From NCBI GenBank assembly GCA_003225515.1, contig QIAK01000188.1, positions 1 to 6,385 of the forward strand: a stretch of DNA of 6,385 bases. The letters are read 5' to 3'. The DNA is from Acidobacteriota bacterium. Its GTDB lineage: Bacteria > Acidobacteriota > Terriglobia > Terriglobales > Acidobacteriaceae. The position numbers and the translations under genes are program-made. This document shows positions 1-4,153 of the stretch, one piece after another (position 1 is the stretch's first letter; every line of letters starts with the position of its first letter). The notes under the pieces were generated by a model that had not been told where the DNA came from, searched no databases, and worked only from the letters and a program-made list of their open reading frames with translations.

Positions 1-1433
1 AATATTCGGGCCATGCTCACCGCGCAAAATCAGCACCGCGCAGGGCTCCGCATTTCCTTCGCGCTCAATGCCGACCACCACACAATCTTTCACTTCCGGC
101 TGACGGCGCAACGCCGCTTCCAGATCTTCCGGATAGACGTTCATTCCGGCGGGCGTTACGATGACTTCTTTCTTGCGGCCCTTGAAATAAAGATTGCCAG
201 CCTCGTCGAGCACGCCTATGTCGCCGGTGCGATACCAGCCTTCGGGGCTGGAAATTTTCTGGGCTGCGTTGTGATCGCTCTTCGCTCCATCCCAGTAGCC
301 CGCGGCCACGCCTCCGCCGCGCACCAGAATCTCCCCGTCTTCGGCAAGCTTCACTTCGCGCCCGGGCAATACCTTGCCGATCGATCCCTTGCCCAGGCGG
401 AAAGGATGATTGTCAGGCCATATCCCTGAATGGCGGCGTAACCCAAGCGTCCCCAGAACTCTTCGGTTTCACTGTCGAGGGCGGCGCCCCCAGAGATGAA
501 TGCCCAAAACTTCCATCCGAATTGGCGACGGATGCCGCGGAACGTCCACCAGCGCCGCAGAAAGTGGTGGCCCTCGGATGATTTAAGCCGACGGCGGAAT
601 GCATCCATTTCGTCGCGATCTTCAAGATCGCGCTCAATCTTCTGTTTCAGAGATTGCAGCACGCGGGGGACACTCACCAGTACCGAGACGCGTTCGCGGC
701 GGATGGTGTTCATCACCTCGGAAGGCTTTAATTCCTCCTGAAAGATTACAGTCGCGCCGAGCAGCGGGGGCAGGAACATGCTGAGAAATTGTCCGAATAC
801 GTGGCTGAGCGGCAGCAGGTTCAAGAATCGCAGAGGATGCACCCAGCGCTCGTATTTCAAGTAGCGGTGAATCTCGCGCTCGAGCGGCGCAATGTTGGCG
901 AGGACATTGCCATGCGTGATGACGACACCCTTGGGTTCGGCCGTCGTGCCCGAAGTAAAAACAACTTGCAGAGTATCTTCGCGGGAAAGGGCGACCTTGG
1001 TAGGTGTTCCTGGCTCAGGACTGACCGCTTCGGCGAGATGCTCGAGGGTGACGGTTGCGATGGGGAATCCCGCGACCGAGCACTCGTGCAAGTGCCGCCG
1101 GGAGGCGACGAGCAGCCTGGCCTCAACTTGCCGAGAGACCCGAACCGCGAAGTCGGCAGCGGATGCATCGTCGATTGGAACCACGATCACGCCCGCAAGC
1201 ACACAGCCGAAAAAACTAGCGATCCACTGGGCGGAGTTTTCACCCCAGAGCATGACGCGTTCGCCTTTGATGATTCCGCGCGCTTCCAGCATGCGGGCGA
1301 ATCCGGTGGCCAGGTCCAGAATCTCGCCATAGGTGAAGGATTCCATGCGGTATCCGCGGCGCTGGCGGCAGGCGCGCTGGTGGCGGCGAGCCCGAAAATG
1401 TTCGAGGAAGAATTCGGCTATGGATTCGGCCAT
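1..1433 (-). pseudogene. AMP-forming long-chain acyl-CoA synthetase, frameshifted, 3' end outside window
   Basis: Intact family members activate a fatty or related acid with ATP to an acyl-adenylate and transfer it to CoA. From the ATG at 1433 the first frame gives about 341 residues. It contains the adenylate-forming P-loop TSGTTAEPKG (residues about 160-169), LLPLSHVFGQ, FISGGAAL and QGYGLT (to about residue 341). At 411-413 the homology jumps to another frame, which resumes with NHPFRLGKGSIGK. That frame continues through EDGEILVRGG, the GWYRTGD motif and GRKKEVIVTPAGMNVYPED to the window edge. Family members have about eight residues beginning with Glu between YGLT and the Asn, so about 25 nt are missing and the ATP/Mg-binding Glu is lost. 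The unshifted frame ends at a TGA at 351-353. I chose ATG 1433 (MAESIAEFFLEHF) because family-like sequence begins there; a TTG at 1460 adds only an Ala-rich stub. Neither start has a clear Shine-Dalgarno. An assembly error is the main alternative to a real pseudogene. Confidence 0.85.
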
Positions 1434-1460
1434 GGCAAAGGCGCCTGCGGCGCGCGCCAA

Positions 1461-1622
1461 ACTTCAGAGAGCGCTCAACTCAAGTTTAGTGGAGCCAGCC
1501 CCCGAGAGCCGAGGGGCAGTGCAGTTTCCAAACTGCCCACCTGCTCTGCTGCCGTGAAGCAGGAAATTGGTAGGATTACGGAAGGGACTTGCCGTCCCGG
1601 TCCGATTGTGCGACATAGAAGA
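1461..1622. repeat. Cluster of small inverted repeats in divergent gap (REP-like candidate)
   Basis: Several imperfect or perfect stems sit side by side between the divergent synthetase and DUF4440 genes. The clearest is a 7-bp perfect arm pair GCAGTTT/AAACTGC at 1521-1527 and 1530-1536. It competes with a GGGCAGT/ACTGCCC pairing of 1514-1520 with 1532-1538. Then come CCTGCT/AGCAGG at 1540-1545 and 1558-1563, and a compound stem CGGA-A-GGGAC / GTCCC-GG-TCCG at 1579-1604. CCCC/GGGG at 1500-1503 and 1513-1516 is weaker. The dense palindromes in a gap between genes resemble a REP/BIME-type dispersed element, but copy number cannot be judged from one window. The promoters of both flanking genes must lie here too; I found no convincing -35/-10 pair. 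Confidence 0.4.
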
Positions 1623-2072
1623 ATGCACACCCGTAGAACCTGCGCTCTTATCTTCTGTTTGCTGGCCGGGCTGGTGGCCAGTTTGACCGCACAAGAGAAG
1701 TCGGACGCTGCCACGGTCCGCGCCCTGGAATTGAAATGGACCGAATCCTATAAGCAGCACAGTATCGAGATCTTGTCTTCGCTGCTGTCCGATGAATTCG
1801 TCATCACCATCGAAGACGGGAATGTCTACAGCAAGGCGGGCTACATCAGCCATAGTGCAGACGCATCTACCAAGGTACAGGTGGCGGAACTTTCGGACCT
1901 CAAGGTTCGGGTGCATGGCGACACGGCCATTGTGACCGGCGCCTATCACGAAAAAGGGGAATCCAAGGGCAAGCCGTACGAGTATCACGATCGCCTGACC
2001 GATGTCTGGATGAAGATGAGCGGGAAGTGGCAGGTGGTAGCGTCGCATTACAGCGTGCCCGTCAAGTCGTGA
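1623..2072 (+). CDS. Exported DUF4440 / SnoaL-like (NTF2-fold) protein
   Basis: The product is a 149-residue protein of the NTF2-like superfamily, DUF4440 type. These are small cone-shaped alpha+beta domains with a pocket; some bind or isomerise small ligands, but most, as here, have no known substrate. Residues 1-23 look like a Sec signal peptide: HTRR, then a hydrophobic core from about residue 8 to 21, then LTA|QE as the likely cleavage site. The mature part follows the family pattern. An N-terminal helix (VRALELKWTESYKQHSIEIL) leads to SLLSDEFVITIEDG, then a Tyr-Ser-Lys-Gly-Tyr turn, LKVRVHGDTAIVTGAYHEKG and a closing DVWMKMSGKWQVVASHYS strand pair. The long upstream extension of this frame is antisense to the synthetase and has no family resemblance, so I start at ATG 1623. 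The purine stretch AGAAGA directly before it is a poor ribosome site. It is codirectional with the next gene after 112 bp. Confidence 0.85.
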   Translation: MHTRRTCALIFCLLAGLVASLTAQEKSDAATVRALELKWTESYKQHSIEILSSLLSDEFVITIEDGNVYSKAGYISHSADASTKVQVAELSDLKVRVHGDTAIVTGAYHEKGESKGKPYEYHDRLTDVWMKMSGKWQVVASHYSVPVKS

Positions 2073-2148
2073 GTACAGCCTCTTCAGCAACCCACAAATA
2101 AACTGCCTTAAATTTACATCTGCGTGACAAAGACCGGATTGAAAGCCC

Positions 2149-2180
2149 GTACCCTGTGGGCGCTTGATTCGCGAGGGTAC
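2149..2180 (+). promoter_or_regulatory. Candidate hairpin sequestering the ribosome binding site
   Basis: GTACCCT (2149-2155) is perfectly complementary to AGGGTAC (2174-2180). The second arm contains most of the Shine-Dalgarno GAGGG (2173-2177) of the gene starting at 2185. Inside the loop GCG and CGC can add three pairs around a CTTGATT loop. If formed in mRNA, the structure would hide the ribosome site, so it could act as a translational switch or thermosensor-like element. The pairing is seen directly; the function is inferred. Confidence 0.35.
2173..2177 (+). promoter_or_regulatory. Shine-Dalgarno that sets the start of the propeller-like gene
   Basis: GAGGG lies 7 nt before ATG 2185, an ideal spacing. 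This supports ATG 2185 over the in-frame TTG at 2164, which has no ribosome site and would add seven residues (MIREGTP) before the signal peptide. Confidence 0.7.
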
Positions 2181-2184
2181 TCCG

Positions 2185-3357
2185 ATGAACAAACATGACG
2201 TGTTCAGGCCTGTGATAGCTGTCGCCTTGCTCAGTTTTTTTTGCGCTGTATCAACCTTCGCGGTTGGGCAAATTGAGGACGCCCAGCCGAATCCTGCCGC
2301 CGGAGCGGGCAGCATCATCGTGCACAGCAAGTTAGGCGGCCAGATCTTCGGATTCGATATCGATCAGAACGGCACCCAAGGTGTCCTCAGCGAAGCGCAA
2401 GACCTGTCGAACGGCAACGTCCTCGCCGCCGTCGAGACCTTCGATCAGACCACCGGCAAGATTCTTACTGTCGTGACCAAGACTCAAACCCAGGACGACT
2501 TCGTCACGTTGGGGGTTTTCGGCAACTCCGTCGGGCTCATCGAGCACGAACACGTGGTCAGCTTCCTGAATGTTCAGCGCACTTTTGTTGTGATCAATCC
2601 GCTCAAGGCGAACAAGTTCACGGGAAAGTGGACGCCGCCAATCGGTGCGAAGCATCTGATCAACCAGGTAAGCCGCACCCAGGGAAGTTCCCTCGCCGCT
2701 GTCTTTGCGGAAGACAACAGCGGAAATTTCGTCCCATTCGTTTTCAGCTCCAACATCGCCGCGAATACATTTGGACCGGTGGTCAAGATCAACGACTCCT
2801 TCAATTTCGGCAGCGCTCCGCCGCCAATGGCGTACAACACGCTGACGAACCAGGCAGTTCTCGGAGGCGGGAATGGATGCTTCGGTTGCCTCCCGGTAAT
2901 CGGTCTCGTCGACCTGGGCAAGGGAACGCTCACCGAATTTACCGGCATCGGATTCGGCTTCGTGAACGGCATCGCCGTCGATTCGGCGGACAACATTGCC
3001 TGCACGACGACAGAAGACGATGCCAGCGTGGAATTCTATGATCTGAATACGCAGACGGGGTTCACCGTGGTCCTGCCAAATTCCGGCCAACAACAGTTCT
3101 TCAGTGGAGCCGATGTCGAATTCGACGCCATCCACAAACTGTTCCTGGTGGCACAGCCCAATTCAAGTTCGTCCACCGGCAGTTCGATCTACGTGTACGA
3201 CACCAGCGGCAACCTGCAGGAGACTCTGAACGGATTCAATTTCTCGAACGCCTTCAATGTGGTTCCCGCGCACATCGCCCTGAAGCCCAGCAACCGGACG
3301 GGGTTCGTGGATGGTCCGAGCACGACGGTGTCGGAGATTCAGTCGTTCACCTATTAG
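2185..3357 (+). CDS. Secreted beta-propeller-like protein of unknown function
   Basis: I do not recognise a named family. The 390-residue product starts with a signal peptide: MNKHDVFRPV, then a hydrophobic run through about residue 26, with likely cleavage near AVG|QIED. The rest alternates short hydrophobic strands with Gly/Asn/Asp turns, as in WD/NHL/YncE-like propellers. Blade-like units include SIIVHSKLGGQIFGFDID near the start of the mature chain, a Gly-Phe-Val-Asn-Gly-Ile-Ala-Val-Asp unit from about residue 258, and GADVEFDAIHKLFLVA plus SSIYVYDTSGNL from about 308. There is no transmembrane segment after the signal peptide and no lipobox, so it is probably periplasmic or secreted. A CFGC pair (Cys232, Cys235) in a Gly-rich loop could be a disulfide or metal site. 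The start is fixed by GAGGG 7 nt upstream. It follows the DUF4440 gene by 112 bp, so a shared transcript is possible but not shown. It converges on the AhpD-like gene. Confidence 0.8.
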   Translation: MNKHDVFRPVIAVALLSFFCAVSTFAVGQIEDAQPNPAAGAGSIIVHSKLGGQIFGFDIDQNGTQGVLSEAQDLSNGNVLAAVETFDQTTGKILTVVTKTQTQDDFVTLGVFGNSVGLIEHEHVVSFLNVQRTFVVINPLKANKFTGKWTPPIGAKHLINQVSRTQGSSLAAVFAEDNSGNFVPFVFSSNIAANTFGPVVKINDSFNFGSAPPPMAYNTLTNQAVLGGGNGCFGCLPVIGLVDLGKGTLTEFTGIGFGFVNGIAVDSADNIACTTTEDDASVEFYDLNTQTGFTVVLPNSGQQQFFSGADVEFDAIHKLFLVAQPNSSSSTGSSIYVYDTSGNLQETLNGFNFSNAFNVVPAHIALKPSNRTGFVDGPSTTVSEIQSFTY

Positions 3358-3380
3358 CGCATCGGCACTCGCGCGGAAGT

Positions 3381-3397
3381 GTGAGAGCTACTCTCGC
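3381..3397. terminator. Possible bidirectional terminator hairpin between convergent genes
   Basis: GTGAGAG (3381-3387) pairs with CTCTCGC (3391-3397): seven pairs, one of them G-U, with a CTA loop at 3388-3390. The loop is the TAG stop of the minus-strand peroxidase-related gene. No T-tract follows on either strand, so it is at best a weak intrinsic terminator. Its place in the 30-bp convergent gap is the main argument. Confidence 0.25.
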
Positions 3398-3954
3398 CCC
3401 ACGCCCAGGGCATCTGCTACGCGATTGATGTAGTTGAACCAGGACGCGATCAGCGTAATCTGCAGGATTCCGCGATCGTCGAAACCTGCTTTCCGTAGAC
3501 CCTCGATGTCATCTTTCCAGACCTTAGTCGCGTCTTTCGTCAGCTTCACCACATAGTCGAGCATCACGCGATCCTGGGTGGAAATCGGAGCGGTGGTGTA
3601 GTCCTTCTCCAGCGCCTGGACCAGGCCTTCGTCCAATGTCACTCTACGCAGAAACTCTGCGTGGGACTCGATTCAATAGACGCACCGGTTGGTGACGGAG
3701 ACCATGGTGGCGATCATCTCGTGCTGGCGGCGCTGAAGCGGCAACTCCGGAGACATGAGCGATCCAAAGGTGGCGAAGGCGTGAAACAGCGCGTCGGGAA
3801 TGAGCGTGTGCGACCCCACAATCGAGGATGCGCCTGAAGGGTCGGGGTGCACCGGATCGCCATACTCCTTGGGATAAAATCGCTTCTCGCCCTCAATCGC
3901 CTGGCGCAGTTTCTCGTCAGCCTCGGTGAGTGCAACTGTTCGAATCCAAGTCAT
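3388..3954 (-). CDS. AhpD-like / peroxidase-related enzyme, probable selenoprotein (CxxU) with in-frame TGA
   Basis: The AhpD/carboxymuconolactone-decarboxylase fold uses a CxxC pair, a Glu and a His for thiol-dependent peroxide reduction, probably in the cytoplasm. Reading through one TGA (3673-3675) gives 188 residues, a normal length for the peroxidase-related branch of the family. The pattern is Glu79-x11-Cys91-Val-Tyr-TGA94-Ile-Glu-Ser-His98, matching AhpD E-x11-C-x2-C-x3-H with the TGA at the second Cys. Both halves are well conserved. The N-terminal part has MTWIRTV, FATFGSLMSPELPL and RRQHEMIATMVSVTNRC. The C-terminal part has EFLRRVTLDE, DRVMLDYVVKLTKDAT and FDDRGILQITLIASWFNYINRVADALGVGR. 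A SECIS-like hairpin follows the TGA. ATG 3954 has AGAGGGG upstream, but at a longish 12 nt. The gene is divergent from the kinase and convergent with the propeller-like gene. A nonsense mutation of an ordinary Cys codon is the rival reading; selenocysteine insertion also needs SelA/B/C/D genes, which are not in the window. Confidence 0.75.
3631..3672 (-). promoter_or_regulatory. Candidate bacterial SECIS element just after the in-frame TGA
   Basis: On the minus strand, ACGCAGA-GUU-UCUGCGU forms a perfect 7-bp stem at 3662-3646. The apical loop begins 17 nt after the TGA and its first base is G followed by U. Bacterial SECIS elements lie within the coding region shortly after the UGA (apical loop roughly 16-37 nt away) and carry a G in the first two loop positions for SelB. 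The core GCAG-AGUUU-CUGC resembles the E. coli fdhF apical core GCAGGUCUGC. A lower GUCC/GGAC pairing (3667-3664 with 3634-3631) could extend the stem across an internal loop. Sequence and pairing are seen directly; SelB binding is inferred. Confidence 0.6.
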
Positions 3955-4047
3955 AGGTTTCTTTTACCCCTCTATTCTTCTATCCTTCGCGCGGGAGTTC
4001 TCGCGAATTTCGCATCGAAGAAAAATACACGAGTGATCCACGATCTC

Positions 4048-4097
4048 CCCATAGCACATTCATACTAGAGGCAGTTCGTAGCGGGCAACGCTATGGG
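4048..4097. repeat. 8-bp inverted repeat in the divergent promoter region
   Basis: CCCATAGC (4048-4055) and GCTATGGG (4090-4097) are perfect inverted copies. They are 42 bp apart start to start, or four helical turns, so both lie on the same DNA face between the selenoprotein-like gene and the kinase gene. This geometry would suit a looping or paired regulator serving both genes, but a chance pair cannot be excluded. Confidence 0.3.
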
Positions 4098-4136
4098 TTT
4101 GGAGAGTCGGCTCAACCCCTGCAACGGTGCGCGGTC

Positions 4137-4142
4137 TATAAT
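4137..4142 (+). promoter_or_regulatory. Perfect -10 box (TATAAT) for the kinase gene
   Basis: TATAAT lies 11 bp before ATG 4154. Transcription would normally begin 6-8 nt downstream of it, near 4149, leaving an mRNA leader of only about five bases. No good -35 hexamer is seen at 16-18 bp upstream and there is no extended -10 TG, so an activator or an alternative sigma spacing may be needed. Confidence 0.5.
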
Positions 4143-4153
4143 TGCGCGCACCA

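Noticed and set aside
13..429. 138-residue plus-strand ORF at the window start
   Set aside because: The opposite strand encodes recognisable synthetase motifs (GWYRTGD, GRKKEVIV) over the same bases.
1589..1617. TTGCCG and GACATA as a promoter for the DUF4440 gene
   Set aside because: The 17-bp spacing is right, but the -10 matches consensus at only two of six positions.
789..1622. Long plus-strand open frame upstream of the DUF4440 gene (a 427-residue ORF in total)
   Set aside because: It is antisense to the well-conserved synthetase and shows no domain-like sequence. A clear signal peptide begins only at 1623.
1464..2330. 288-residue minus-strand ORF
   Set aside because: It is antisense to the DUF4440 and propeller-like genes, with low-complexity and unnatural composition; a shadow in GC-rich DNA.
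2332..3135. 267-residue minus-strand ORF
   Set aside because: It mirrors the propeller-like gene, which has a signal peptide and ribosome site on the plus strand.
3673..3675. TGA as an ordinary stop making two separate genes (93 and 84 residues)
   Set aside because: The downstream part would start at a GTG inside a conserved helix (RRVTLDE) with no proper ribosome site, and neither half holds a complete active site. Readthrough restores a full-length family member. A plain nonsense mutation stays possible and is kept as the rival hypothesis.
4003..4013. GCGAATTTCGC palindrome upstream of the AhpD-like gene
   Set aside because: It is short, and odd-length palindromes of this kind are common; there is nothing to link it to a regulator.
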